Shown here piece by piece: positions 7,731-16,249 of a stretch of DNA of 34,140 bases. The notes under the pieces were generated by a model. It was given only the letters and a program-made list of their open reading frames with translations. It was not told where the DNA came from and made no database searches. Every line of letters starts with the position of its first letter. The first letter of the stretch is position 1. This DNA comes from Dehalococcoidia bacterium (GTDB taxonomy: Bacteria; Chloroflexota; Dehalococcoidia; GIF9; AB-539-J10): the NCBI GenBank assembly GCA_004376695.1, contig SOJB01000017.1, positions 1 to 34,140 on the forward strand, in the 5' to 3' direction. The position numbers and the translations under genes were made by a program.

Positions 7731-8855
7731 ATGGGAGCGATAAACGTAGCTATCATAGGTGTCGGCAACTGCGCCTCTTCTCTGGTACAGGGAGTCCGTT
7801 ACTATAAGAACGCTAAGGAAAATGAACCTGTTCCTGGTCTGATGCACGTCAACCTGGGAGACTATCATATAGCCGACATAAACTTTGTGGCAGCCTTCGA
7901 TATCGATAAGAGCAAAGTGGGCAAGGATTTGGCTGAGGCCGTTTTCACCAAGCCAAATAACACTGTCAGGTTCTGTGATGTACCTAAGACAGGCGTCCGA
8001 GTTGAGCGGGGCATGACTCATGACGGACTGGGCATCTATCTGTCCAAGATCATCACCAAGGCGCCTGGTCCCACTGCCAACATTGTAGAGATACTCAGAA
8101 AGACCAAAACCGACGTGGTGGTTAGCTATCTGCCTGTAGGGAGCGAGGAGGCCACGAAATGGTATGTCGAGCAGATACTGGCCGCCGGTTGCGGCTTCGT
8201 CAACTGCATACCTGTTTTCATTGCACGCGAACCTTATTGGCAGAATCGCTTTGCAGAGCGCGGACTGCCCGTTATCGGCGATGATATCAAATCCCAGGTC
8301 GGCGCCACCATAACTCATCGGGTGTTAACCAGGCTCTTCCGTGACCGCGGAGTCAAACTGGAGCGGACATACCAGCTTAACTTCGGTGGCAATACCGACT
8401 TCTACAATATGCTTGAACGACAGCGTTTGGAATCCAAGAAGATCTCCAAGACCGATGCTGTGACCTCACAGTTAGACTACGTTCTCGATCCTGACAACAT
8501 CCATGTCGGTCCCAGTGATTATGTGCCCTGGCTGACTGACCGCAAGTTCTGCCACCTGAGAATGGAGGGGCGCACCTTCGGCGATGTTCCTTTGAACCTG
8601 GAACTGAAGCTGGAGGTATGGGATAGCCCTAATTCGGCCGGAGTGGTTATCGATGCCATAAGATGCTGCAAATTGGCCCGAGACCGCGGCTTAAGCGGGA
8701 CCATTGTGGGGCCTTCAGCCTACTTCATGAAATCTCCGCCCATTCAGTATTCTGACGAGGAAGCTCGCACAAGGACGGAGGGATTCATTGCAGGACAAGA
8801 GCAGGAATGTCCTGTCTCTCTGCCTGAACTGGAACCGGTTGAGGTTGAGGGATAG
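7731..8855 (+). CDS. Myo-inositol-1-phosphate synthase (inositol-3-phosphate synthase)
   Basis: NAD-dependent isomerisation of glucose 6-phosphate to inositol phosphate. The 374-residue protein has the N-terminal Rossmann motif GVGNCASSL (about 10-18), then VVVSYLPVGSEEATKWYVEQ, FVNCIPVFIA and GDDIKSQVGATITHRVL. The core catalytic block reads LNFGGNTDFYNM and SKKISKTDAV, with its conserved lysines, and LELKLEVWDSPNSAGVVIDA follows. It is the short archaeal/actinobacterial type (about 360-380 residues) rather than the about 510-residue eukaryotic form. The ATG at 7731 follows a full GGAGGTGA at 7721-7728. Two genes downstream is a CDP-alcohol phosphatidyltransferase, suggesting the product goes into phospholipid. 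Confidence 0.95.
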   Translation: MGAINVAIIGVGNCASSLVQGVRYYKNAKENEPVPGLMHVNLGDYHIADINFVAAFDIDKSKVGKDLAEAVFTKPNNTVRFCDVPKTGVRVERGMTHDGLGIYLSKIITKAPGPTANIVEILRKTKTDVVVSYLPVGSEEATKWYVEQILAAGCGFVNCIPVFIAREPYWQNRFAERGLPVIGDDIKSQVGATITHRVLTRLFRDRGVKLERTYQLNFGGNTDFYNMLERQRLESKKISKTDAVTSQLDYVLDPDNIHVGPSDYVPWLTDRKFCHLRMEGRTFGDVPLNLELKLEVWDSPNSAGVVIDAIRCCKLARDRGLSGTIVGPSAYFMKSPPIQYSDEEARTRTEGFIAGQEQECPVSLPELEPVEVEG

Positions 8856-8914
8856 GAGCCTTTCCGCCGTAGGTGCTAGCTTCAAACAATCCAGCCTGAA
8901 AGTAAACCTGTTAC

Positions 8915-9865
8915 ATGACTTCAGTCAGGGGGGCTCACTACGTCACAGGTAACAAGCGATCTGAGGTCTCGCTCTCCACTATGTGGGCTAAAGGAAGATT
9001 CGCCCACATGGCGGGATTTGCCTCCAGAGCTGAGGAGCTGGGATTCACTCACATAGAAGCGAATCACTGGATTTCTCCGCAAATGCTCAGTGAACTCCTT
9101 GCCACTACGGTTCCGATTTCAAGCATTCATGCTCCGTGTCCGGCGGTTTTGTCGTCCGGAGGCGTCCCGGTGGCTAACCTTTCCTTAAGTTCCTTAGATG
9201 AGAACGAACGTATGGAGGCCGTAAGCTTTACCAAGCAAACGATAGACCTTGGATCAAGTGTGAATGCCAGGGCTATTGTCATCCATATGGGCGAAGTGCC
9301 GATTGACCTGGGTCTGCAGGACAGACTGCACAGGCTCTACGCCGAGAGCCATACTCAGACCAAAGAATATGGCAGGACCAAAGCAGAACTGATTCGCCAG
9401 CGCACTTCGCGGGTTCGTCCTTACCTTGAGGGAGCGAGGAAAAGCCTTCGCGAGCTTAGCGAATATGGTGGGCAAAAGGGTATAATGCTAGGGCTTGAGA
9501 CAAGATTTCATCTTCACGAGATACCGAATGTGGACGAGATGGCAGAGCTACTCAGCGAAGTGCCGGTAGCTCTAGTTGGCTACTGGCATGATATAGGACA
9601 CGCCGAAGTGCGGCAGCGCCTCGGGTTCGGCTCACATGAGGAGTGGCTTTCACGGTTCGCCCACAGAATGATCGGCATCCATTTGCACGATGTTCTGGAT
9701 GTTTCGGATCACTATGCCCCAGGAAAAGGAGATGTGAACTGGGAAATGGTGGCCGAGAACCTGCCTCCAGGAATAGTGAAGGTCTGCGAAATCGGCCAAT
9801 GGAATGATGAAGAGCAACTAGAGGGAGTGGTCAGTTTTCTTCGGAAGGCAGGCATAATAGGCTAG
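8915..9865 (+). CDS. Sugar phosphate isomerase/epimerase-like TIM-barrel protein (xylose isomerase/AP endonuclease 2 superfamily)
   Basis: A 316-residue protein with the xylose-isomerase-like TIM-barrel pattern. LSTMWAKGRFAHMAGFASRAEELGF at the start is beta1/alpha1. Likely metal ligands are in GLETRF (Glu), YWHDIGHAE (His/Asp/His), GIHLHDV (His) and VCEIGQW (Glu). The Shine-Dalgarno before the ATG at 8915 is weak, and an in-frame ATG at 8981 would be an alternative but would remove part of the first strand. The position between inositol-phosphate synthase and a phosphatidyltransferase, with short gaps (59 and 12 bp), hints at a job in inositol or sugar-phosphate metabolism. Superfamily members include inosose isomerase/dehydratase, but the substrate here is unknown. 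Confidence 0.8.
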   Translation: MTSVRGAHYVTGNKRSEVSLSTMWAKGRFAHMAGFASRAEELGFTHIEANHWISPQMLSELLATTVPISSIHAPCPAVLSSGGVPVANLSLSSLDENERMEAVSFTKQTIDLGSSVNARAIVIHMGEVPIDLGLQDRLHRLYAESHTQTKEYGRTKAELIRQRTSRVRPYLEGARKSLRELSEYGGQKGIMLGLETRFHLHEIPNVDEMAELLSEVPVALVGYWHDIGHAEVRQRLGFGSHEEWLSRFAHRMIGIHLHDVLDVSDHYAPGKGDVNWEMVAENLPPGIVKVCEIGQWNDEEQLEGVVSFLRKAGIIG

Positions 9866-9877
9866 CGGGAAGGCACG

Positions 9878-10477
9878 ATGAGTTTAGCAGATATCAGACG
9901 GAGTGTAGCCAATCGTATCACCTCTCCTCTGGTTGGGATTCTGAATAGGGGACCAATAACACCCAATGCCCTTACCCTCATCAACCTGGCTCTAAGCATG
10001 GTTGCCGCCTACGTTATCGCTACGGGTCACTTTCTTCTGGGCGGGGTCCTGGTTCTAGTTTCAGGTCTCGTTGACATTCTTGACGGAGCGTTAGCCCGCC
10101 TCACCAGGAAAAGCACAAAGTGGGGCGCCATTCTGGATTCAACCGTTGACCGCATTGCTGAAGCAGCGATACTGTGCGGTCTCTTAGTCTGGTACATACG
10201 GGACACAGCGCAGGGAAACATCCTGGAGATCATGCTTGTTTATGCCGTTCTGGTTGGTTCCTTTCTGATCAGTTACATAAGGGCCAGGGCAGAAGGGCTC
10301 GGCTGGCAATGCCAGGTTGGCTTGTTTACTAGAGCAGAACGGGTTATAGTATTAGTGATAGGTTTGCTGATAAACCAGATCTTCATTGCATTATGTATCT
10401 TAGCGGTCTTTGTCTTCATCACTGTAGCGCAAAGGTTGGTTCACCTGTGGAAGCAGGCAAGAACTGGAGGTGATTAA
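9878..10477 (+). CDS. CDP-alcohol phosphatidyltransferase, possible phosphatidylinositol-phosphate synthase
   Basis: A 199-residue integral membrane enzyme that exchanges CMP of CDP-diacylglycerol for an alcohol. The complete family motif DG-x2-AR-x8-G-x3-D-x3-D is present (DGALAR, eight residues, then GAILDSTVD). Several hydrophobic helices follow, for example ALTLINLALSMVAAYVIATG, LLGGVLVLVSGLVDIL and VIVLVIGLLINQIFIALCIL. The family includes PgsA, PssA and the inositol-phosphate-using enzymes of actinobacteria and archaea. Context with the inositol-phosphate synthase favours inositol phosphate as acceptor, but this is inference; glycerol 3-phosphate (PgsA) is the alternative. Its TAA directly abuts the purA GTG. 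Confidence 0.88.
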   Translation: MSLADIRRSVANRITSPLVGILNRGPITPNALTLINLALSMVAAYVIATGHFLLGGVLVLVSGLVDILDGALARLTRKSTKWGAILDSTVDRIAEAAILCGLLVWYIRDTAQGNILEIMLVYAVLVGSFLISYIRARAEGLGWQCQVGLFTRAERVIVLVIGLLINQIFIALCILAVFVFITVAQRLVHLWKQARTGGD

Positions 10478-11770
10478 GTGGCTGTCATAGCAGTTGTGGG
10501 CGGTCAATGGGGTGACGAAGGTAAAGGAAAGGTAGTTGATCTCTTAGCTGAAAGAGCGGACATGGTTGTTCGCTTCTCCGGAGGAGACAACGCTGGCCAC
10601 ACTGTTGTCAACCCTTACGGTGAGTTCACACTGCATCTTATCCCTTCGGGTATCTTCTACCCCCGGGTGACTTGCATTATCGGCAATGGCGTAGCTATCA
10701 ACCCGGCTGTGCTTCTTACAGAAATGCAGGAACTGCAAAAGCACGGTATCGATACAGGTCGCCTGTTCATCAGTGACCGCGCTCACCTGATCATGCCCTA
10801 TCACACCCTTCTCGATGAACTGGAAGAGGAACGGCGTAGCAAAGGGGCGATAGGTACTACACGCAAAGGAATCGGCCCTGTCTTTGCCGATAAAGTAGCC
10901 CGCGTGGGAATCCGTGCCGGAGATTTGCTGGACAAGGACATGTTTCGGAACCGCCTGAGAGCAGCTCTTGAATTTAAGAATACTGTTCTGACAAAAGCAT
11001 ACGAGGTTTCACCGCTGTCGCTGGAAGAGATCTATGACCAATACTGCCGCTATGGGCAGCAACTGGCCCCCCTCATCAGGGATACCACGTCCACAGTTCG
11101 CGAAGCGGTGACGACAGGACACTCAGTCTTGCTAGAGGGTGCCCAGGGGGCTTTGCTTGACCCCGACTTCGGCACCTATCCCTATGTGACCTCCTCTTCA
11201 CCATTAGCCGGGGCAGGCTGTATTGGAGCAGGCCTGGGCCCGAGAGAAATCGATCGCGTGATGGGGGTGTTTAAGGCATACAACAGCAGAGTCGGGGCGG
11301 GACCTATGCCCACAGAACTCAAAGACGAAGTTGGCAACTTCATACGTGAAAAGGCCCGCGAGTATGGTGCCACCACGGGAAGGCCGCGAAGATGTGGTTG
11401 GTTCGATGCTGTCGCAGGCCGCTTCAGCGTTCAGATAAACGGCCTTAGCGATATAGCGTTGACTCACCTGGACATCTATGACGGTTTTCCTTCAATCAAA
11501 GTATGCACTGCCTATAGATTCAATGACGAGGTTCTGACTTCTTTCCCCAGCGATGCCGCCGTTCTAGAAGAGTGCCAACCTGTCTACGAGGAATTGGACG
11601 GCTGGCAACAATCGATAGGCGAGACCCGGGAGTTTGACAGGCTGCCGACAGAAGCCCGCGATTATATGTCCCGGCTTGAAGATCTCCTCTCTTGCCCCAT
11701 CGGTCTTGTTTCCGTGGGACCGGATCGGAAGCAGATAGTACCGGTCAAATGGATCAGCCCCTGGGAATAG
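10478..11770 (+). CDS. purA: Adenylosuccinate synthetase
   Basis: First committed step from IMP to AMP (IMP + Asp + GTP). The 430-residue protein has the N-terminal P-loop GDEGKGK (12-18) with catalytic D13, and GGDNAGHTVV with catalytic H41. It also has IGTTRKGIGPVFADK, LLEGAQGALLDPDFGTYPYVTSSSP (IMP loop), TGRPRRCGWFD, and guanine-binding THLDIYDGF and VGPDRKQIV near the C terminus. The GTG start at 10478 follows GGAGGTGATTAA. It converges on asd with only 24 bp between stops. Together with purF-purM-purH 5 kb away, it shows that de novo purine synthesis is intact. Confidence 0.96.
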   Translation: MAVIAVVGGQWGDEGKGKVVDLLAERADMVVRFSGGDNAGHTVVNPYGEFTLHLIPSGIFYPRVTCIIGNGVAINPAVLLTEMQELQKHGIDTGRLFISDRAHLIMPYHTLLDELEEERRSKGAIGTTRKGIGPVFADKVARVGIRAGDLLDKDMFRNRLRAALEFKNTVLTKAYEVSPLSLEEIYDQYCRYGQQLAPLIRDTTSTVREAVTTGHSVLLEGAQGALLDPDFGTYPYVTSSSPLAGAGCIGAGLGPREIDRVMGVFKAYNSRVGAGPMPTELKDEVGNFIREKAREYGATTGRPRRCGWFDAVAGRFSVQINGLSDIALTHLDIYDGFPSIKVCTAYRFNDEVLTSFPSDAAVLEECQPVYEELDGWQQSIGETREFDRLPTEARDYMSRLEDLLSCPIGLVSVGPDRKQIVPVKWISPWE

Positions 11771-11794
11771 GCAGATCTTGGGTTTGTTGTTGGC

Positions 11795-12841
11795 TTACTC
11801 ATTCAAGCTAGCCACGCTATTCCTAAGTCTTATCCAGCCCCTCTCAATCCCCTGTTCGGCAATCTGTACCGCATTTAGCGCTGCCCCTTTGCGAAGGTTA
11901 TCAGCCACTATCCACATAACGAGTCCGTTAGGATGAGAGATATCCTTTCTGATTCGACCAACGAATACATGCTCCGACCCGCTAGCAGCCCAGGGTTGAG
12001 GGTAGAAACTGACGCTCGGGTCATCGAGCACCCTGACCCCCGGCGCTTGAGCCAAGATCACTCGCGCCTCTTCAGAGGTAATGGGCGAACTGAACTCAAC
12101 ATTAACTGCCTCGCTATGCCCGAAATAGACAGGAACCCGGACGCACGTAGCAGAAATGGCTATGCCTTCGGTATGCAGTATCTTCCGTGTCTCTTCCACT
12201 ATTCTCTGTTCCTCTCTAGTATAACCACTATCCAGAAAGACATCGATTTCAGGCAGTACATTGAAGGCTATTTGATGAGAATAAACGTGAGGACAAATCC
12301 GACGCCCCTCCAAGACCAACCGCGATTGATTCGTCAGTTCTTGTACCGCAGCAGCACCGCTGCTTGATACTGACTGATAGGTGCTCACCACGATTCGCTC
12401 CACGTGATTGACCTCGTGTAAGGGGTAGAGCGCCACTACCGTCTGGATTGTGGAGCAACTGGGACTTGCGATTATCCCCTTATGCCATTCTATATCCTGA
12501 GGATTGACCTCCGGAACTACCAAGGGCACCGCCGGGTCCATTCTGAAGGCGGGACTATCATCGATGACCACTGCTCCAGCTTCGGCAGCCAAGGGCGATA
12601 GTCTGCGACTAACGCCGGAACCAGCAAAGAAGAAGGTAATGTCAACATCACGAAACGCCTCCGGTTTCGCATCCCTAACTTCAATCCTTCGATGATTGAA
12701 GAAGAGCTTCACATCAGAAGAATGTTCAGGGGTCAGCAATTTTATGGAAGCTACTGGGAAACTGCACTGCTCAAGTACCTTGATGAACTCCTGCCCTACA
12801 ATCCCCGTAACACCGACAACAGCTACATTGAATCCTTCCAT
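11795..12841 (-). CDS. asd: Aspartate-semialdehyde dehydrogenase
   Basis: NADPH-dependent reduction of aspartyl phosphate, feeding lysine, threonine, methionine and diaminopimelate. From the ATG at 12841 it is 348 residues, beginning MEGFNVAVVGVTGIVGQEF (GxxGxxG at 10-16). The longer open frame to 12940 is the shadow of dapB. Catalytic cysteine lies in SPSCSTIQ and the histidine in GHSEAVNVEF. The residues before the cysteine are SPS where the family usually reads NPN, so an Asn next to the nucleophile is Ser here. A GGGAAGGG Shine-Dalgarno lies within the dapB end, and the genes overlap by 19 nt. Confidence 0.94.
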   Translation of the reverse strand: MEGFNVAVVGVTGIVGQEFIKVLEQCSFPVASIKLLTPEHSSDVKLFFNHRRIEVRDAKPEAFRDVDITFFFAGSGVSRRLSPLAAEAGAVVIDDSPAFRMDPAVPLVVPEVNPQDIEWHKGIIASPSCSTIQTVVALYPLHEVNHVERIVVSTYQSVSSSGAAAVQELTNQSRLVLEGRRICPHVYSHQIAFNVLPEIDVFLDSGYTREEQRIVEETRKILHTEGIAISATCVRVPVYFGHSEAVNVEFSSPITSEEARVILAQAPGVRVLDDPSVSFYPQPWAASGSEHVFVGRIRKDISHPNGLVMWIVADNLRKGAALNAVQIAEQGIERGWIRLRNSVASLNE

Positions 12842-13647
12842 GACCCTTCCCGCAGTTCTAGCAAGGCATCCAATCCGAAAGTCAGCCCCTTGCGTTTTAC
12901 CACTCCCTTGATTGCCAAAATAACGCCCCGTAAGTAACACTCCCGACTTATCGCATTGTGGCGCAGACTCAGAGTTTCGCCCGCTCCGCCAAAAAGAACT
13001 TCCTGCCCCGACATGAATCCCGGCGACCTTAGGCTATGAATAGCTATACCATCTACCTGTGCTCCTCTGGCACTTCTCAGTGTTTCCTGTTCAGCTTCAG
13101 GGCGAAGGAATGCCTTGCCATGCATTTTCGACATGGCTCTGGCTGTGGCAATAGCAGTCCCTGACGGGGCATCAGCTTTCTTATCGTGCTGCATGTCGAT
13201 GATTTCGGCGTAGTCGAAGAACTTAGCAGCGGATTTCGACAAATACATCAGGAGTGCCGCACCGATGGAAAAGTTCGGTGCCACTACCGCCCCGACCGCA
13301 TTGGCCTGGCACAATCGCTCGATTTCTCGCAAGTTCTCATCGGAAAGGCCTGTACTACCTATCACCATATTGACCCTCTGCTTAATGGCGATACGAGCGG
13401 CAGTCATGGAAGCTTCGGCATTAGTGAAGTCCACGACCACATCAGCGTTGCACCTCTTCAAAAGCGAGTCTAAGTCCGAGGAGAACGGTACCAGCTCTAG
13501 AGTCTCAGCTAGAGGAAGATACTGCTGAGTTACTTCCTTTTCCACAGCCCCCACTGCTTTTAACCCGGGCTCGCGCACCACGGCCTTAGCTACCTCCTGT
13601 CCCATCCTGCCCAGAGCACCATTAATGACCACTCTTACGAACTCCAT
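12823..13647 (-). CDS. dapB: 4-hydroxy-tetrahydrodipicolinate reductase
   Basis: NAD(P)H-dependent step of lysine/diaminopimelate synthesis. The 274-residue protein starts MEFVRVVINGALGRMGQEVAKAV (dinucleotide-binding GALGRMG). It has VVVDFTNAEAS, GSTGLSDENL, VVAPNFSIGAALLMYLSK and DAPSGTAIATARAM, and ends with FGLDALLE. The signature usually written E-x-HH-x-x-K-x-DAPSGTA is D-M-QH-D-K-K-A-DAPSGTA here: the first His (His159 in E. coli, the proposed acid/base) is Gln, while the second His and the Lys are kept. The codon is CAG. The gene lies 26 bp after pnp and overlaps asd. Confidence 0.93.
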   Translation of the reverse strand: MEFVRVVINGALGRMGQEVAKAVVREPGLKAVGAVEKEVTQQYLPLAETLELVPFSSDLDSLLKRCNADVVVDFTNAEASMTAARIAIKQRVNMVIGSTGLSDENLREIERLCQANAVGAVVAPNFSIGAALLMYLSKSAAKFFDYAEIIDMQHDKKADAPSGTAIATARAMSKMHGKAFLRPEAEQETLRSARGAQVDGIAIHSLRSPGFMSGQEVLFGGAGETLSLRHNAISRECYLRGVILAIKGVVKRKGLTFGLDALLELREGSWKDSM

Positions 13648-13673
13648 GAGACATCCTCCAGCCGCAAAGCAGC

Positions 13674-15860
13674 CTATTTGCTGTAATTGTCGCGCCGCTC
13701 GCCCTTACCATACGGAGGAGCGAACTTATTCGGACGTTGCCTGGGAGCCGAGGAATCGTTGACCTTGGCACCCGGAAGCCGGGAAAGTCCGTCAGACACG
13801 GCCTTGCGTGATAGGTTTATTCTCCCCGAGTTGTCAATTCCGATCACTTTCACCATGACCTCATCGCCTATCTTAACCACATCTTCAACTTCGGGCACAC
13901 GGTAGTTGGCCAACTCGCTGATATGGACCAAGCCTTCCTTTCCCGGCAAGATTTCCACCATAGCACCAAAATTGAACAACCTGGTCACTTTGCCAGTGTA
14001 AACCTCCCCCTGCTCCACATCTCGTGTTAGATCCTCTATTATTTTGATTGCTTTCTGCGCTGCTTCTGCGCTTGAAGAGCCAACGATGACCGTGCCATCA
14101 TTCTTTATGTCTATCGTCGTTTTGGTTTCCTCTATGATGGACCTTATGACCTTGCCTCCCGGACCGATAACGCTCCCTATCTTGCTCGGGTCAATCTTGA
14201 TTTCATACATCCTAGGAGCGTAGGGGCTGAGTTCAGGCCGACTGGCACTAATGACCAGACCCATTCTCCCCAGTATGTCCAGCCTCGCTTCGCGAGCCTG
14301 ACTCAGGGCCTCAGCCAATACGGCATAATCTATCTCGTGCAGCTTGATATCAAGCTGTAAAGCTGTCAGCCCTTCAGCTGTGCCAGCAACCTTGAAATCC
14401 ATGTCGCCGTAGGCATCTTCCATGCCCACGATGTCAGTCAGGATAACAGAGCCTCCATCCTCTCCCGAAACGAAACCCATAGCTATCCCCGCCACAGGTG
14501 TTCTGATAGGTACGCCGGCGTCCATCAAGGAGAGCGTCGACGCACACGCGCTAGCCATAGATGTGCTTCCCTGAGAACTGAGTACTTCGGAAACCAGGCG
14601 TATCGTGTAAGGGAAATCCTCCTCTGATGGCAGTACCGGCGCAATAGCCCGTTCCACCAAAGCACCGTGCCCGATCTCTCGCCTCCCTGTTACTCCTATT
14701 CGCTTCACTTCGCCAGTAGAGAAGGGAGGAAAATTATAATGATGCATGAAGCGTTTGGTTTCCTCCGGACCTAGGCCATCCAACAACTGCTCCCGACTCG
14801 TCGATCCCAGAGTGGTGATAGTCAACACCTGGGTCTCTCCACGGGCAAACAATCCTGAGCCATGGGTGCGCGGCAGGATGCCGACTTCACAGCTAATAGG
14901 ACGGATCTCTTTGGCCTGGCGGCCATCCAAGTGCCGTCCTGTCCTTAGTATTTTCTCTCTCACCGTAGCTCTAAGCTGAGCTTCAAAAGCGGACTTGATC
15001 TCAGCTTCAGAAAACGAATCAAGCAGCTTCTCCTTCGTTTCATCCTTGAGAGCGGTCAGAGCCTTCTCTCTTTGCAGTTTCTCCCGTTCATCTAGAACCT
15101 GGCCTAATCTCTCACCAAGTATGGAGGCAACTTGAGTCGAAAGCTCAGGAGGGAGCTCCCTGGATTTGATCTCTGCCTTAGCTTTGCCGTAGATTCGCTG
15201 CAGCTCTTCCTGAAGCCTGATGACCTCCTGGTTCGCCTGGTGTCCCATCTTAATTGCCTCTAGCAGTATCTCCTCCGAAACCTCTCTAGCACTTGCCTCC
15301 GCCATTACGACATCATTCCTAGTACTAGCGACAATCAGGTCGAGTAAGCTATTCTCCATTTGCGGCAGAGTGGGATTCAGTACCAGAGTATCGTCTATGT
15401 AGCCAATGTGCACTGCCGATATGGGGCCAAAGAACGGGACGTCCGATAATGTCAAGGCTGCTGAAGCGCCAATAAGGGCACAAACATCGGGGTCGTTTTC
15501 CTGATCGACAGATAGCACAGTCGCCACAACCTGAACATCATAGTTGAATCCCTTGGACAGAAGGGGGCGCAGGGACCGATCAATGAGCCGACTGGTTGTG
15601 ACTGCTTCCTGACTAGGGCGTCCTTCCCGTCTAATGAAGCTGCCCGGTATCTTGCCCGCAGCATACAGCTTTTCTTCATAGTCCACCGTTAGAGGCACGA
15701 AATCTATGCCCTCTCGTGGTTCAGGGCTCGCACAGGCGGTAGTCAAGACAATCGTGTTACCGTACCGAACAGCAACAGCACCGCCGGCTTGCTGGGCGAA
15801 TTTCCCGGCCTGGATGCTAAGCACCCTACCGGATAATGAATGCTCAAGAACATCGGGCAT
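13674..15860 (-). CDS. pnp: Polyribonucleotide nucleotidyltransferase (PNPase)
   Basis: Phosphorolytic 3'-5' exoribonuclease of the degradosome type. The full-length 728 residues contain two RNase PH-like domains, a KH domain and an S1 domain. Visible marks are AVRYGNTIVLTTACAS, FVPLTVDYEEKLYAAGKIPGSFIRREGRPS, the second-core acidic motif TDIVGMEDAYGDMDFKVAGT, KH IGSVIGPGGKVIRSI, and S1 from VYTGKVTRLFNFGAMVEI through GLVHISEL. The ATG at 15860 follows GAGGAAG inside the end of rpsO; the two genes are 1 bp apart. rpsO-pnp pairing is classic, while the dapB-asd genes downstream are a lineage-specific addition. Confidence 0.97.
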   Translation of the reverse strand: MPDVLEHSLSGRVLSIQAGKFAQQAGGAVAVRYGNTIVLTTACASPEPREGIDFVPLTVDYEEKLYAAGKIPGSFIRREGRPSQEAVTTSRLIDRSLRPLLSKGFNYDVQVVATVLSVDQENDPDVCALIGASAALTLSDVPFFGPISAVHIGYIDDTLVLNPTLPQMENSLLDLIVASTRNDVVMAEASAREVSEEILLEAIKMGHQANQEVIRLQEELQRIYGKAKAEIKSRELPPELSTQVASILGERLGQVLDEREKLQREKALTALKDETKEKLLDSFSEAEIKSAFEAQLRATVREKILRTGRHLDGRQAKEIRPISCEVGILPRTHGSGLFARGETQVLTITTLGSTSREQLLDGLGPEETKRFMHHYNFPPFSTGEVKRIGVTGRREIGHGALVERAIAPVLPSEEDFPYTIRLVSEVLSSQGSTSMASACASTLSLMDAGVPIRTPVAGIAMGFVSGEDGGSVILTDIVGMEDAYGDMDFKVAGTAEGLTALQLDIKLHEIDYAVLAEALSQAREARLDILGRMGLVISASRPELSPYAPRMYEIKIDPSKIGSVIGPGGKVIRSIIEETKTTIDIKNDGTVIVGSSSAEAAQKAIKIIEDLTRDVEQGEVYTGKVTRLFNFGAMVEILPGKEGLVHISELANYRVPEVEDVVKIGDEVMVKVIGIDNSGRINLSRKAVSDGLSRLPGAKVNDSSAPRQRPNKFAPPYGKGERRDNYSK

Positions 15861-15861
15861 A

Positions 15862-16125
15862 TTACTTCCTCAATCCCAATCTGCTAGCAAGAGAATAATG
15901 CCGCCTCGCATCTGTCCTGCTCAGGTAAGCCAAAAGTCGCCTTTGCTTTCCTATCACTCCATGAAGTGCATGCCGGGTGTGTCGATCCCGGGGATACAGC
16001 TTGAGATGCTCCGTTAACCCGCTGATTCTCCCGGTAAGCAGTGCCACTTGTACCTCGACAGACCCTGTATCGTTTTCCTTAAGTCTAAATTGAGTGATGA
16101 TTTCGCTCTTCTTCTCCTTGTCCAC
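15862..16125 (-). CDS. rpsO: 30S ribosomal protein S15
   Basis: An 87-residue S15 binding the central domain of 16S rRNA. It reads DKEKKSEIITQFRLKENDTGSVEVQVALLTGRI with SGLTEHLKLYPRDRHTRHALHGVIGKQRRLLAYL, the invariant S15 helices. The GTG at 16125 is chosen because AGGGAG stands 9 nt upstream. The earlier GTG at 16143 would add six residues (MRELTT) and has a worse context. It is divergent from purF across 124 bp. Confidence 0.95.
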   Translation of the reverse strand: MDKEKKSEIITQFRLKENDTGSVEVQVALLTGRISGLTEHLKLYPRDRHTRHALHGVIGKQRRLLAYLSRTDARRHYSLASRLGLRK

Positions 16126-16199
16126 TGTTGTTAACTCCCTCACTTAGTTTAGCAATAACGTGGCATATCATATCACGACGGAAGACTCTTGTATAGAAA

Positions 16200-16228
16200 T
16201 TGACCGGAAGCCCAAGATGCTCTACAAT
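16200..16228 (+). promoter_or_regulatory. Sigma70-type promoter for the purF-purM-purH operon
   Basis: TTGACC (16200-16205) and TACAAT (16223-16228) are spaced by exactly 17 bp. Transcription would begin near 16235, just before the ATG at 16250. That also argues against the upstream in-frame starts at 16160 and 16217. Confidence 0.6.
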
Positions 16229-16249
16229 TGTCCTGTAAAGACAGCCTTC

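Noticed and set aside
7545..8318. 257-residue open frame on the minus strand
   Set aside because: Fully antisense to the inositol-phosphate synthase, no Shine-Dalgarno, no family motifs.
16160..16249. Upstream starts for purF at 16160 and 16217
   Set aside because: They lie before or inside the TTGACC/TACAAT promoter and lengthen the protein without family similarity.
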